This document shows positions 9,257 through 17,970 of a stretch of DNA of 64,000 nt, piece after piece. Every line of letters starts with the position of its first letter. Within the stretch, counting starts at the first letter, position 1. A program made the position numbers and the translations under genes. The DNA is from Acidithiobacillus marinus (GTDB taxonomy: Bacteria > Pseudomonadota > Gammaproteobacteria > Acidithiobacillales > Acidithiobacillaceae), in assembly GCF_002847505.1 (NCBI RefSeq), contig NZ_MXAV01000040.1:1-64000 (forward strand). The letters run 5' to 3'. The notes under the pieces were generated by a model. The model saw only the letters and a program-made list of their open reading frames with translations, searched no databases and was not told the DNA's origin.

Positions 9257-9637
9257 ATGGAAAAGAATGTACTCGATACGGAATTACAGATTTGTAGCAA
9301 TCGCCCCCGGACAGGATTTTACCGAGATGGTCTTTGTCGGGCCGGCGATGACGACCTGGGAACGCATACTGTTTGCGCGGTGGTCACCGAGGAGTTTCTG
9401 GAGTATACCCGGGATCGCGGCAACGATCTGATAAGTGCACGGCCTGAGTATGACTTTCCTGGTCTGCGACCCGGCGATCGCTGGTGTCTTTGTGCCCTTC
9501 GCTGGGAAGAGGCGCGCCTTGCTGGAAAGGCGCCTCTCATTGTTCTGGAAGCAACACACCAGCGAACACTGGAGCTGGTCGACTATGCCGAGCTGATTCA
9601 GTATGCCTGGCGTGGCTCTCTGCGAAGACCAGAATAG
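9257..9637 (+). CDS. DUF2237 family protein
   Basis: 126 residues, typical for DUF2237. The signature regions are present: 'NVLDTELQICSNRPRTGFYRDG', 'DLGTHTVCAVVTEEFL', 'RGNDL' and 'FPGLRPGDRWCLCALRWEEA', with conserved cysteines including CLC. The function of the family is unknown. I chose the ATG at 9257 because GAGG lies five bases upstream; earlier in-frame ATGs at 9221 and 9113 would add residues absent from the family. It is divergent from the photolyase and 34 bases upstream of modB. Confidence 0.85.
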   Translation: MEKNVLDTELQICSNRPRTGFYRDGLCRAGDDDLGTHTVCAVVTEEFLEYTRDRGNDLISARPEYDFPGLRPGDRWCLCALRWEEARLAGKAPLIVLEATHQRTLELVDYAELIQYAWRGSLRRPE

Positions 9638-9671
9638 GCGGATCATACTTTGGTATTACTAGATTCATGAT

Positions 9672-10484
9672 GTGTCTGAACAACAAATGACTGCCAGGCG
9701 TGGTAAAAAGCGACGAGAGGGTAACGCCTGGTTGAGCCGGGTTCTGGCGGTGGGTGTTTTTGTTTTTTTGCTGGCGCCGTTTGCGGCCCTGTTTTTTGCG
9801 ACGGACTGGGCGGATTTTCACTTTGCCCAGGGCGATCTGGGCGCCATCCGCACATCGCTGCTCTACAGCGGGTTAGCAGTGCTCCTGGCGGTACTGGCCG
9901 GGACGCCCCTAGCCTGGTGGCTGGCGCGGGGACACTGGCGCGGCAAGTGGGTCCTTGATGCGCTGCTCATGTTACCCCTGCTGACCCCGCCCTTGGCGTT
10001 GGGCATTTTGCTCAGTAGTTTTTACGGGCCTTATTCTCCGGTAGGTAGTGTCTTCAGTCAGGCGGGTATTTATCTGACCAATACCGCACCCGCCTTCATT
10101 CTCGCCCAGATATACGGTGCCATGCCTTACTACATCATCGCCGCCCGAGCCGCTTTTGAGGGGGTTCCCCGGGAGCTGGAGCAGATCAGCCGCACCCTGG
10201 GACGCAATCGTCTGCAGACGTTTTGGCAGGTGACTCTACCCTTGGCACGCATCGGTCTTTCGGCAGGAGTGGCCCTGGCCTGGGTGCGGGCCATGGGAGA
10301 GTTTGGCATTGTCCTGATTGTCGCCTATTTTCCCCAGGGCATCCCCGTCAAATTATGGGTGAATCTCCAGGATATCGGACTCGATGCCGTGTACCCCCTG
10401 CTGTGGATATTTTTTCTGGTCGCAGTTCCTCTGCCCCTCTGGATCGGGTTGCGCGCCAGGCGTCAGACCCAGGCCCTGTTTTGA
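9672..10484 (+). CDS. modB: Molybdate/tungstate ABC transporter permease ModB
   Basis: A 270-residue inner-membrane permease with about six hydrophobic segments and a BPD-transport EAA loop near residues 165-190 ('GVPRELEQISRTLGR'), where the ATPase docks. 'LTPPLALGILLSSFYGP' and 'GIVLIVAYFPQGIPVKLWV' are ModB/CysU-like. The GTG at 9672 or the ATG at 9687 may be the start. No modA (periplasmic binding protein) is in the window, which is unusual because modA normally precedes modB. Molybdate versus tungstate cannot be decided. Confidence 0.85.
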   Translation: MSEQQMTARRGKKRREGNAWLSRVLAVGVFVFLLAPFAALFFATDWADFHFAQGDLGAIRTSLLYSGLAVLLAVLAGTPLAWWLARGHWRGKWVLDALLMLPLLTPPLALGILLSSFYGPYSPVGSVFSQAGIYLTNTAPAFILAQIYGAMPYYIIAARAAFEGVPRELEQISRTLGRNRLQTFWQVTLPLARIGLSAGVALAWVRAMGEFGIVLIVAYFPQGIPVKLWVNLQDIGLDAVYPLLWIFFLVAVPLPLWIGLRARRQTQALF

Positions 10485-11521
10485 ATCAGGCACCCGCAGC
10501 GCTGGACCTGCGCTGTCAACTGACGCAGCCCGTCGCTCTCGACTTGCGTCTGCAGGTCAGGGGTTTTACGGTGCTGCTGGGTGTTTCCGGGGCAGGCAAG
10601 ACTTCATTGCTCCAAGCCATTGCCGGACTGCTGCCGGCCCGGGTCAGCCCGTTTGGCGATCTGCCGGTGGAACAGCGCCCCATTGGTTATCTTCCTCAGG
10701 GCTATGCGCTTTTTCCCCATCTGCGCGCCTGGGAAAACGTGGCATTTCCTTTGCCCCGTTCGGCCCGGCGCCAGACCGAAGCGTTGGCATTACTGCAGCG
10801 AGTGGGGCTGAAAGAGCTGGCAGAGCGTTTTCCTGCTGAATTATCCGGCGGCCAGAAACAGCGGGTGGCCCTGGCCCGGGCTTTGGCACGCAAACCGCAG
10901 TTGTTATTACTGGACGAGCCGACTTCGGCGCTGGATATGGCTACCCGCGACGAAGTTCTGGATGAGCTCATCCGTGAGGTACATGCTTTTGGGATTCCTC
11001 TGCTGGCGGTCAGTCATGACCCGCATCTGGCGATGCTTGCCGATCACATGGCCATTTTGCGCGAAGGCCGCATCGTTCAGGAAGGCCCCCCTGTCGAAGT
11101 TTTTGCCCGGCCCCATCACCAGACTACCGCGCGGCTGCTGGGTTTTCGTAATTTTCTGTCTGGCCATGTTGACGCACAGGAAAACGCTATCCTGCGGGTT
11201 GCCGGTGCTGGCTGGCAGTTGCAGGCTGAATCCCGCTCCAGCTTGCCCATGGGAACCCCGGTACAGTTGACCTGGCGGGCCGAAGACCTCTTTCTGGAAG
11301 AAGCATCAGGACTGCCCTGTCCCAATCGTCTGGTGGTCCGGGTGCGGGCCAGTCGTGCTGAAGGGTTGTCTACCCGCATTTACCTGGAAGGTCCCGCTCC
11401 CCTGGAAATGCTGCTTTCCCGCCAGCAGGCCGAAGCCGCGCAAATTAATCCGGGAAGCCTCCTGAAAGTCTGCGTACAGCCCCGGCATGTACAGATAATG
11501 ATAGAGGAAGTCTCCAGCTAG
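10481..11521 (+). CDS. modC: Molybdate/tungstate ABC transporter ATP-binding protein ModC
   Basis: 346 residues. Walker A 'GVSGAGKTSLL', signature '[15 protein letters not shown]', Walker B 'LLLLDEPTSALD' and the H-loop 'AVSHDP' are all intact. About 110 C-terminal residues form the MOP/TOBE-like oxyanion-sensing region of ModC. A TTG at 10481 overlaps the modB stop (TTGA) and fits translational coupling; the frame is also open far upstream within modB, but that part is antisense-like shadow sequence. It pairs with modB as the energising subunit. Confidence 0.85.
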   Translation: MNQAPAALDLRCQLTQPVALDLRLQVRGFTVLLGVSGAGKTSLLQAIAGLLPARVSPFGDLPVEQRPIGYLPQGYALFPHLRAWENVAFPLPRSARRQTEALALLQRVGLKELAERFPAELSGGQKQRVALARALARKPQLLLLDEPTSALDMATRDEVLDELIREVHAFGIPLLAVSHDPHLAMLADHMAILREGRIVQEGPPVEVFARPHHQTTARLLGFRNFLSGHVDAQENAILRVAGAGWQLQAESRSSLPMGTPVQLTWRAEDLFLEEASGLPCPNRLVVRVRASRAEGLSTRIYLEGPAPLEMLLSRQQAEAAQINPGSLLKVCVQPRHVQIMIEEVSS

Positions 11522-11594
11522 CTTTGACATAGCTCCAGGTTTTTTTTACCTTGTGGTAAGGAATTTATACAAAGTAATACGACTCGGGGGGCTT

Positions 11595-11852
11595 ATGCAT
11601 TCATCTACATCTTCGATGACCAGTAAGGGGCAGATTACCATCCCAAAAACAATCCGTGACCGGCTCCATCTGGATCAAGGGGATAAGGTGGAATTTATTT
11701 TTAATGAAAACAATGAGGTGTTGATAAAGCCCATAACCAGAAAGGTTGCCGATGTGGCCGGAAGACTGAGCACCTATAAAAAGGATGCGGCCATCTCGAC
11801 CGAGGCCATGCATGATGCGATCAAAAAACGCATCCAGAAAAAACGGTTATGA
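11595..11852 (+). CDS. AbrB/MazE-type antitoxin
   Basis: 85 residues with the swapped-hairpin AbrB/SpoVT fold at residues ~8-50: 'MTSKGQITIPKTIRDRLHLDQGDKVEF' (27 residues) is the family hallmark. The basic C-terminal tail probably wraps the toxin. The ATG at 11595 follows a run of G (GGGGGGC) that serves as ribosome-binding site. The last four bases overlap the PIN toxin start (ATGA), the usual coupled layout. It probably represses its own promoter with the toxin. Confidence 0.9.
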   Translation: MHSSTSSMTSKGQITIPKTIRDRLHLDQGDKVEFIFNENNEVLIKPITRKVADVAGRLSTYKKDAAISTEAMHDAIKKRIQKKRL

Positions 11853-12247
11853 GAGGACTTGATACGAATGTACTGGTAAGATTCTTGGTTCAGGATGATC
11901 CGCAACAAGCGACCACCGTGCGTCACCTGCTGGAAGAGGCGGAAATCCAGCAAAACAGATTCTATATCAGTTTGCTGGTCGTTATGGAGCTTATCTGGGT
12001 GCTCGAAAGCGTATATGAGGTGTCAAGAGTAGACTTGCTGAATAGTCTCTCTGAGTTGATGTCCATGCCCATCCTGCAATTTGAACAGCAAGCGCTTTGC
12101 CGCAGGTTTGTTCAAGTGGCGCGGACGAATACATTTGACCTCGCTGACCTGCTGATTGGTCTTGCCGCCCAGGCTGGTGATTGTTCGAGCACTCTGACCT
12201 TTGATAAAAAAGCAGCTAAATCACCTTATTTTGAGTGGATAGGGTAA
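11849..12247 (+). CDS. PIN-domain ribonuclease toxin (VapC-like)
   Basis: 132 residues. The PIN acidic residues are visible: D5 in 'GLDTNVLVRFL', E46-region 'VVMELIWVLES', and 'FDLADLLIGLAA' plus 'TLTFDKKAA' near the C-terminus. VapC toxins cleave tRNA or rRNA; the target here is unknown. Start is within the 4-nt overlap with the AbrB antitoxin. All catalytic positions look intact, so the pair is probably functional. Confidence 0.9.
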   Translation: MRGLDTNVLVRFLVQDDPQQATTVRHLLEEAEIQQNRFYISLLVVMELIWVLESVYEVSRVDLLNSLSELMSMPILQFEQQALCRRFVQVARTNTFDLADLLIGLAAQAGDCSSTLTFDKKAAKSPYFEWIG

Positions 12248-12268
12248 TTCGATCCAATGGATAATCCA

Positions 12269-12296
12269 TTGACAGCGTTGCAAGAAAGTGTAGAAT
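12269..12296 (+). promoter_or_regulatory. Sigma70-type promoter of rpsT
   Basis: TTGACA at 12269-12274 and TAGAAT at 12291-12296 are separated by 16 bases. Transcription would start near 12303, giving a leader of about 50 nt before the TTG start of rpsT. Confidence 0.75.
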
Positions 12297-12351
12297 TCCG
12301 AGCTTGAATTTTCTGCACTGACCTGCAATGCAAATACACGGAGAGTAAAAC

Positions 12352-12630
12352 TTGGCGAATACAGCTCAGGCGCGCAAGCGCGTTCTACAAAATGAAAAGC
12401 ATCGCTTGCACAATGCCAGCATGCGTTCACGTCTGCGTACCTATGTGAAAAAGGTGCTCAAGGCCGTGCATGACGGTAATCAGGAAGAAGCCCGCGTCGC
12501 GCTACGCACGGCGGAATCGGTGATCGACAAGTCTGCCGGTAAAGGCGTGGTGCATCGCAATGCTGCATCCCGGACCAAGAGCCGACTTTCTGCACGGGTC
12601 AAGGCCATGGGTTCTGTCGCCGCGCACTGA
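12352..12630 (+). CDS. rpsT: 30S ribosomal protein S20
   Basis: 92 residues, very basic: 'MANTAQARKRVLQNEKHRLHN' opens as bS20 does, and the rest is helical ('RLRTYVKKVLKAVHDGNQEEA', 'KGVVHRNAASRTKSRLSARVKA'). It binds 16S rRNA early in 30S assembly. The start codon is TTG, preceded by GGAG. A TTG start is also used by E. coli rpsT, where the weak start takes part in autoregulation by S20; the same may hold here (inference). Confidence 0.96.
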   Translation: MANTAQARKRVLQNEKHRLHNASMRSRLRTYVKKVLKAVHDGNQEEARVALRTAESVIDKSAGKGVVHRNAASRTKSRLSARVKAMGSVAAH

Positions 12631-12658
12631 GCAGACAGCGCTGTACTGCTTCAAGCAA

Positions 12659-12680
12659 GGGGCTATCTTTGGATAGCCCC
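12659..12680. terminator. Terminator hairpin between rpsT and rep
   Basis: A perfect 9-bp stem GGGGCTATC (12659-12667) / GATAGCCCC (12672-12680) with a 4-nt loop sits between the convergent rpsT and rep. T-rich bases follow only weakly, so it may serve both strands. Confidence 0.7.
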
Positions 12681-12703
12681 TTGGAGTATAGGGCTGAAAA
12701 CGC

Positions 12704-14686
12704 TCACTGTTTCCCCAATATATCGCGTAAACGCGCAAAGGCTGTGGCCGGATCCATTTCCGGCTCCGCGCTTTGCTCACCCTGCCAGTCCAGGTGCTCC
12801 TTAGGAATCTCTTGCAGAAAGCGCGAGGCCTTGGGATTCACGTCCTGTCCATAACGCCGCCTTTTGCGGCAGCGGCTCAGGGTCAAGCGAAAGCGGGCGC
12901 GGGTCATGCCCACATAAAACAGGCGGCGCTCCTCGGCAATTTGTTCCGGGGTTTCGCTGTTGCGATGGGGGAGTAACTCCTCTTCGGCACCCACCAGAAA
13001 AACCTGAGGAAATTCCAGGCCCTTGGCGGCATGGAGGGTGGACAGGCGCAGCACATCGCGGTCATCGTCCTCCTCCCGTTCCAGAACATTGAAGAGCATC
13101 AGACGGTTGAGGATTTCCACCAGTGTTTGCGGGCCATCTTCCTGCTCCTGCAAGCGCTTTATCCAGGTCAGCAGCTCCTGGATGTTTTCCCAGCGCCGGG
13201 AGGCATCTTTTTCATCCCCCTCATTGTGCAGATACTGCAAATAGCCGATGTCATCGGGCAAGCTCTGCAAGGCCGGAAGCAGTTCAGCCTTTTGCAGCTC
13301 ATCGGCCTTCAGGTTGACCCAACCCGCGAAGCTGCGCAGGGCGTTCCGGCCTTTATCGGGGATATCGAGGCCTTCTTCCCAGACCGCCGCGAACAAGGAC
13401 AGGTTCTGGTTTTTGGCAAACTCCCCGAGCTTCTCCAAAGTACTGCTACCAATTCCCCGGCGTGGTGTATTTACCGCCCGCAAAAAAGCCGGATCATCAT
13501 CGGGATTACTCAGCAAGCGCAAATAGGCGAGAAAGTCCTTGATTTCGCTACGCTCAAAAAACGACAACCCCCCCGAAATCTGATACGGAATGCGCGCATT
13601 GCGCAACGCCGCTTCAAAAGGCCGGGACTGATGATTGCTGCGATACAAAATCGCATAATCCCGATATTCCCCCTGACGTTGAAAACGATCACGGAGAATG
13701 GCATTGACCACCTGTTCGGCCTCGTCACTTTCATCGGCACAATTGAGCACACGAATGGCATGACCGTCTCCCAGGGTGCTCCACAGGCGCTTTTCAAACA
13801 GGTGGGGATTTTGCGCGATCACCGCATTGGCGGACTGCAGAATACGGCCTGTCGAGCGATAATTCTGCTCCAGCTTGATGACTTTCAGGGTAGGAAAATC
13901 CTGGGCCAGGCGGTGCAAATTGTCGGCTGCCGCCCCCCGCCAGGAATAAATGCTCTGATCATCATCCCCCACCGCCGTCAGATTATGACGCACCCCCAGC
14001 AGATTGCGGATCAGACGATACTGGGCGCCGTTACTGTCCTGATATTCATCCACCAACAAGTAGCGAATCCGGTCCTGCCAGGCCAGGCGGGCTTCTTCAT
14101 TTTCCTGGAGCAGGCGGGTGGGCAGCAGAATCAGATCATCCAGATCCACGGCATTGCAGGCGCTCAATGCCCGTTGATAGGGCTTGTAGATGGCCGCCGC
14201 CTCCTGCCCCAGTCGATCATCGGCCTGGGCCTCCTGGGGCAGAAAACCATCATTCTTGAAGCGGGAAATGCGCGCCTGAATAGCCTCAGCCAGATCGCTG
14301 GGGCCGTTGGCATCGCGCAGCAGGTTGCGGACCATGCTCAGGCTATCGCCCGGATCAATCACGCTGAAATTGTCGCGATAGCCCAAACGGGTAATGTCCT
14401 TGCGCAAAATATCCAGACCCAGGCGATGAAAGGTCGATACCATCAGACCCCGGCTGTTCTGACCCTGCAAGGACTGGCTCACCCGGCTTTTCATTTCGCG
14501 GGCGGCCTTGTTGGTAAAAGTCACCGCGCAGATATGTTTGGGCGCGACCTGCTGCTCGCGAATCAAGTGGACAATTTTCCGGGTGATGACCCGGGTTTTG
14601 CCCGATCCGGCCCCTGCCAGCACCAGCAGGGGACCATGCACATGCCGGACGGCTTCCTGTTGCGGTGCGTTGAGTTCATCAGCCAC
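12704..14686 (-). CDS. rep: ATP-dependent DNA helicase Rep (UvrD/Rep superfamily 1)
   Basis: 660 residues. Superfamily-1A motifs: 'LNAPQQEAVRHV' (Q motif), Walker A 'GAGSGKTRVI', 'AVTFTNKAAREMKSRV' (Ia), 'STFHRLGLDI', 'LLVDEYQDSN' (II), 'VGDDDQSIYSWRGA' (III), 'QNYRST' (IV), 'TLHAAKGLEFPQVF' (V) and 'RLFYVGMTRARF' (VI). 'RGLMVSTFHRLGLDILRK' resembles Rep more than UvrD, as does the length (E. coli Rep is 673). It moves 3'-5' and clears replication forks. lgt lies 30 bases upstream on the same strand. Confidence 0.92.
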   Translation of the reverse strand: MADELNAPQQEAVRHVHGPLLVLAGAGSGKTRVITRKIVHLIREQQVAPKHICAVTFTNKAAREMKSRVSQSLQGQNSRGLMVSTFHRLGLDILRKDITRLGYRDNFSVIDPGDSLSMVRNLLRDANGPSDLAEAIQARISRFKNDGFLPQEAQADDRLGQEAAAIYKPYQRALSACNAVDLDDLILLPTRLLQENEEARLAWQDRIRYLLVDEYQDSNGAQYRLIRNLLGVRHNLTAVGDDDQSIYSWRGAAADNLHRLAQDFPTLKVIKLEQNYRSTGRILQSANAVIAQNPHLFEKRLWSTLGDGHAIRVLNCADESDEAEQVVNAILRDRFQRQGEYRDYAILYRSNHQSRPFEAALRNARIPYQISGGLSFFERSEIKDFLAYLRLLSNPDDDPAFLRAVNTPRRGIGSSTLEKLGEFAKNQNLSLFAAVWEEGLDIPDKGRNALRSFAGWVNLKADELQKAELLPALQSLPDDIGYLQYLHNEGDEKDASRRWENIQELLTWIKRLQEQEDGPQTLVEILNRLMLFNVLEREEDDDRDVLRLSTLHAAKGLEFPQVFLVGAEEELLPHRNSETPEQIAEERRLFYVGMTRARFRLTLSRCRKRRRYGQDVNPKASRFLQEIPKEHLDWQGEQSAEPEMDPATAFARLRDILGKQ

Positions 14687-14716
14687 TGGATCGCAACTCC
14701 CGTGAAGATGCAGTAA

Positions 14717-15556
14717 TCAGTGTTCGCGGACGGTTTTGATGCTGGCGGTGGATTCTGCAGGGGAGGGGGATTCGGCAAAGCCGCCCTTATAGGCCCACCA
14801 GATGATGACCGGACCAAGAATGATCATGGGCACCGACAAGACCTGGCCCATGGTAAAAGGCCCAAATACAAAGCCCAACTGAATATCGGGCTGGCGGGCA
14901 AATTCGGCAACAAAGCGGAAAATACCGTAAAACAGCACGAACATCCCGCCAATGGCCCCGGCCGGACGGGGTTTGCGGCTGTATATGGCCAGAATCAGAA
15001 AAAGCAGGACGCCTTCCAGCAGAAACTCGTAAATCTGCGAAGGTTGTCGTGGTTGCGGCCCCCCCGCCGGAAACACCATAGCCCAGGGCAGATGACTGAC
15101 CCGTCCAAACAACTGGTCATTGATGAAATTCGCTAATCGCCCCAGGCCCAGACCAATGGGCACCGCCGGGGCAATAAAATCCAGGGTCGGCAGAAAGCTG
15201 TGATCCTTGTGGGATCGGGCAAAGGCCCAGCAGGCCAGCACCACCCCCAGCAGTCCGCCATGAAAAGACATGCCACCATCCCAGATATACAGCATCTTGA
15301 CCGGCTGACTGAGATAATAAGGCAGGTTGTACCAGATGATATAGCCGACTCGGCCGCCGAGAATGGCCCCCACCGCCACATAAAACTCCAGATCGACGAC
15401 CTGCTCCTTGCGCCAGTGCCAGTGCGGCATTTTACCGCGCCTGATCAGCCACAGGGTGGCAATGACGAAACTGATGATTTCCAGCAACCCATACCAGTGA
15501 ATGGTGATGGGGCCCAAGGGAAAGCCAACGGTATTGATATCCGGAAAATGCAGCAT
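14717..15556 (-). CDS. lgt: Prolipoprotein diacylglyceryl transferase
   Basis: 279 residues, multi-pass inner membrane. Transfers diacylglycerol from phosphatidylglycerol to the lipobox cysteine of prolipoproteins. Seen: 'HWYGLLEIISFV', 'GGMSFHGGLLGV' and the Lgt signature 'GRLANFINDQLFGR' near residues 135-148. The ATG at 15556 has GAGG six bases upstream and fits the usual start 'MLHFPDINTVGFPLGP'; the frame runs 13 codons further upstream without support. A likely client is the lipoprotein at 33713. Confidence 0.95.
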   Translation of the reverse strand: MLHFPDINTVGFPLGPITIHWYGLLEIISFVIATLWLIRRGKMPHWHWRKEQVVDLEFYVAVGAILGGRVGYIIWYNLPYYLSQPVKMLYIWDGGMSFHGGLLGVVLACWAFARSHKDHSFLPTLDFIAPAVPIGLGLGRLANFINDQLFGRVSHLPWAMVFPAGGPQPRQPSQIYEFLLEGVLLFLILAIYSRKPRPAGAIGGMFVLFYGIFRFVAEFARQPDIQLGFVFGPFTMGQVLSVPMIILGPVIIWWAYKGGFAESPSPAESTASIKTVREH

Positions 15557-15763
15557 GGAGGTCCTCACAATTTCCCGCAACCATGGCCGAGGCACTGCTT
15601 TCTGTCAAGCGGCCTGATGGGCTGTAAACTTTCTATTCTGTCTTTCTGCTGATTGACGATGCCAGCCAAGGTCTCGCGGATGTTGCTGTAGGCAAGGTCA
15701 AGGATGCGCAGACTCGTAATATCTGCTGTTCAGTTTCCGGCCTGATTCAGGCAGAATCCATCT

Positions 15764-17014
15764 ATGGCCCACCATCCCTCAGTCATTGTCTTAGGTGCCG
15801 GCATTGTCGGCGTCTCTATCGCCCTGCAATTGCAACTGCGCGGGCGGCAGACTCTGCTGCTCGACCGGCAGGGACCGGGGGAGGGGACTTCTTTTGGAAA
15901 TGCCGGCCTGATTCAGCGCGAAGCCGTCATGCCCCATCCTTTCCCCCGTGCCCTGGCACAAATGCTGAGTTATGCCCGCAATCATTCCACGGAAGCCTAT
16001 TATCGCGGCACCATGCTGCCCCGCCTCGCCATCCCGTTCATGCAGTACTGGTACAACTCCCAGCAAGAACGCCATCGCGCTATTGCCCGCCACTATGCGG
16101 CCCTCATTGCTCACTGTCTGGACGATCATTTGGCTCTGGCCGGGTTGGCCGGGGCGACGGATCTGTTCCATTCAGGAGGATGGTTACAGGTGCATGCCCA
16201 TCAGGAATCTCTGGATCACGCTTTACAGGAAGCCACTTACAAGGCTGAACATTTTGGGGTGGCCTATACCGCCCTGGATACGGCGCAGGTGGCACAGATG
16301 GAATCCAGCTTGCGGCCCGGCCTGGCGGGCGGTATTCACTGGACCCAACCTCTGGCGGTGACCGACCCCCACGCTCTGACCCGTTCCTATCTGAATTACT
16401 TTACGCAGCTTGGCGGCGAATTTCGTACCGGCAATGCCCAAAGTATTCTGCGGGACCAGGCCGCCTGGCGGGTGCAAACTGCCCATGGCCCTATCGAAGC
16501 AGCGGAACTGGTCATCGCCCTGGGGGCCTGGTCACCGGATTTGACCCGCGCCCTGGGCTTTCATCCCCCGCTTTTTGTCAAGCGCGGTTACCACATGCAT
16601 TACAGCCAAGCGGCCACGCCGCTCTGTCATCCGGTGCTGGATGCCGATCAGGGCTATGTGCTGGCACCCATGCAACGCGGCATTCGCCTGACCACCGGCG
16701 CCGAGTTCGCCCACCGTGATGCACCCCGCTCCGCCGTGCCCCTGACCCGCGCCGAAGCCCAGGCCCGGCAACTATTACCCGGTCTCGGTACCCGTCTGGA
16801 CCCGGAAGCCTGGATGGGCGTGCGCCCCTGCACCCCCGACATGCTCCCCATCATCGGCCCCGCCCCCGGCCAGAATGGCCTCTGGTACGCCTTCGGCCAT
16901 TGTCATCAGGGCCTTACCCTCGGTCCCACCACCGGCCGCCTGCTCGCCGAAATGATGGGCGGAGAAACACCGTTCACCGATCCGTTGCCGTATCGGCCGG
17001 AGCGGTTTGCGTAG
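15764..17014 (+). CDS. dadA: D-amino-acid dehydrogenase-like FAD oxidoreductase
   Basis: 416 residues of the DAO superfamily. The dinucleotide-binding loop is 'VIVLGAGIVGVSIALQL' at residues 7-23; 'GTSFGNAGLIQ' follows as in DadA; the C-terminal FAD contact is 'GVRPCTPDMLPIIGPAPG' and 'FGHCHQGLTLGPTTGRL'. It would oxidise a D-amino acid and pass electrons to the quinone pool. The substrate is not predictable from sequence; the symbol is by resemblance. It stands alone, with 160 upstream bases showing no obvious operator. Confidence 0.82.
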   Translation: MAHHPSVIVLGAGIVGVSIALQLQLRGRQTLLLDRQGPGEGTSFGNAGLIQREAVMPHPFPRALAQMLSYARNHSTEAYYRGTMLPRLAIPFMQYWYNSQQERHRAIARHYAALIAHCLDDHLALAGLAGATDLFHSGGWLQVHAHQESLDHALQEATYKAEHFGVAYTALDTAQVAQMESSLRPGLAGGIHWTQPLAVTDPHALTRSYLNYFTQLGGEFRTGNAQSILRDQAAWRVQTAHGPIEAAELVIALGAWSPDLTRALGFHPPLFVKRGYHMHYSQAATPLCHPVLDADQGYVLAPMQRGIRLTTGAEFAHRDAPRSAVPLTRAEAQARQLLPGLGTRLDPEAWMGVRPCTPDMLPIIGPAPGQNGLWYAFGHCHQGLTLGPTTGRLLAEMMGGETPFTDPLPYRPERFA

Positions 17015-17019
17015 TTGCT

Positions 17020-17345
17020 TCAAAACAGCTCAGAATGGGTACCGCAACGTACGAATACCACTAATCCGCTCTTGCTGGAGTCATCGAGCCTGTAGATTAG
17101 CAGGAAGTCTCCGCCAATGTGGCACTCACGATGGCCTGCCCAATCGCCCGCCAGCAGGTGATTGAGCCATTCAGGCGGAGAGGTCTGTCATTGGCGATGA
17201 GTAGCGTCATGGCCTTTTTCAGGCGGTTCATGTCGTACCGGCCGGAGTGGGACAGGCGCTGCCAGTCTTTGAGGAAGTTCTTTGTATAATCTGACGCGCG
17301 GGGCAGACTTGTCCGTTTACTTGCGGCTGGCTTCTTCGAGGTCAT
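17020..17345 (-). pseudogene. YafQ-type RNase toxin, frameshifted
   Basis: The minus-strand frame from 17345 gives a RelE/YafQ N-terminus ('LPRASDYTKNFLKDWQRLSH', 'YDMNRLKKAMTLLIANDRPL') but then reads nonsense to 17097. Shifting one base near 17180-17165 restores the family C-terminus: 'LAGDWAGHRECHIGGDF', 'LLIYRLDDSSKSGLVV', 'VRCGTHSELF' and a stop at 17020. The total, 326 bases, is one short of 109 codons, so a single base is missing in the PL-PPEWL region. The catalytic C-terminal residues are lost in the shifted product. Its start overlaps the dinJ end by 29 bases. Confidence 0.82.
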
Positions 17346-17598
17346 TCAGCAGGGTATCGGCGTTCGCGAAGCGGGCGCGACGGCTCTTGATAATTTGGTC
17401 GGCCTCTGCGATGGCAACGAGACTGGTGGCATTCGGCGCTTTGATAGCGAAAGGCATTTCCTTTTCGGCGACAACGCGGGTCAGGAACACGCGGATTGCA
17501 TCGGATACGCTTAGACCCATCGAGGCCAGCGTTTCCGCAGCCTGCGCCTTGATGTTCTCGTCCACGCGAACGTGAATCATGGTGGTGGTAGCAGTCAT
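17317..17598 (-). CDS. RelB/DinJ-family antitoxin
   Basis: 93 residues. The ribbon-helix-helix is visible: 'MIHVRVDENIKAQAAETLASMGLSVSDAIRVFLTRV' covers residues 7-42, as in DinJ; the C-terminus 'ANADTLLNDLEEASRK' is the toxin-wrapping part. The ATG at 17598 has GGAGG at the right spacing (AAGGAGGATGAC). Its partner toxin downstream is frameshifted, so this antitoxin is now an orphan, perhaps kept as a repressor. Confidence 0.88.
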   Translation of the reverse strand: MTATTTMIHVRVDENIKAQAAETLASMGLSVSDAIRVFLTRVVAEKEMPFAIKAPNATSLVAIAEADQIIKSRRARFANADTLLNDLEEASRK

Positions 17599-17640
17599 GT
17601 CATCCTCCTTTTTGGCTGAATGAGATACATTGTATCTCAC

Positions 17641-17890
17641 GCCATCCTCCGTTTCAAAATAATTTGAGGGGGGTTGCTCGAAAACCTTCTCTCCTGGTAT
17701 TGCTTCGTCTTGCGGCCTGTGGCTTCGGCCAGAGCGGATATTGACTGTGGCTTCGTCTCCATGATGACCTTTAACAATGCGCGATTCTCATCCCTCAGCA
17801 CTTCGGCGAGTGATTTCATGAAGGTGAACTAGACCTTGGGTTCTCCAGGTTTGGGTCTGTACTCGCCACGCGCAACCGCCAGCACCCGTG
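17641..17890 (-). pseudogene. HTH regulator of HVO_A0114/MarR-like type, broken
   Basis: On the minus strand the frame reads 'VLAVARGEYRPKPGEPKV', then a TAG where relatives have Trp, then 'FTFMKSLAEVLRDENRALL' and 'ETKPQSISALAEATGRKT', which is the helix-turn-helix of proteins coded beside small toxins. After 'GRKT' the frame is lost and the recognition helix (normally SNLSRTLK) is missing. So there is a nonsense codon, a frameshift or deletion, and 5' truncation. The surviving 60-codon frame 17637-17819 is not a functional gene. Confidence 0.6.
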
Positions 17891-17970
17891 TTCGGAGTGG
17901 ATTTTAATTGCGTTTTGGTATCATTTTCATACAATGGGTGCGTTGATAGATTTTTATGGAGATATATCAA

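Noticed and set aside
13031-14716. 561-codon open frame on the plus strand opposite rep
   Set aside because: It mirrors rep codon by codon, has no ribosome-binding site and no recognisable domain; the rep motifs on the other strand are complete.
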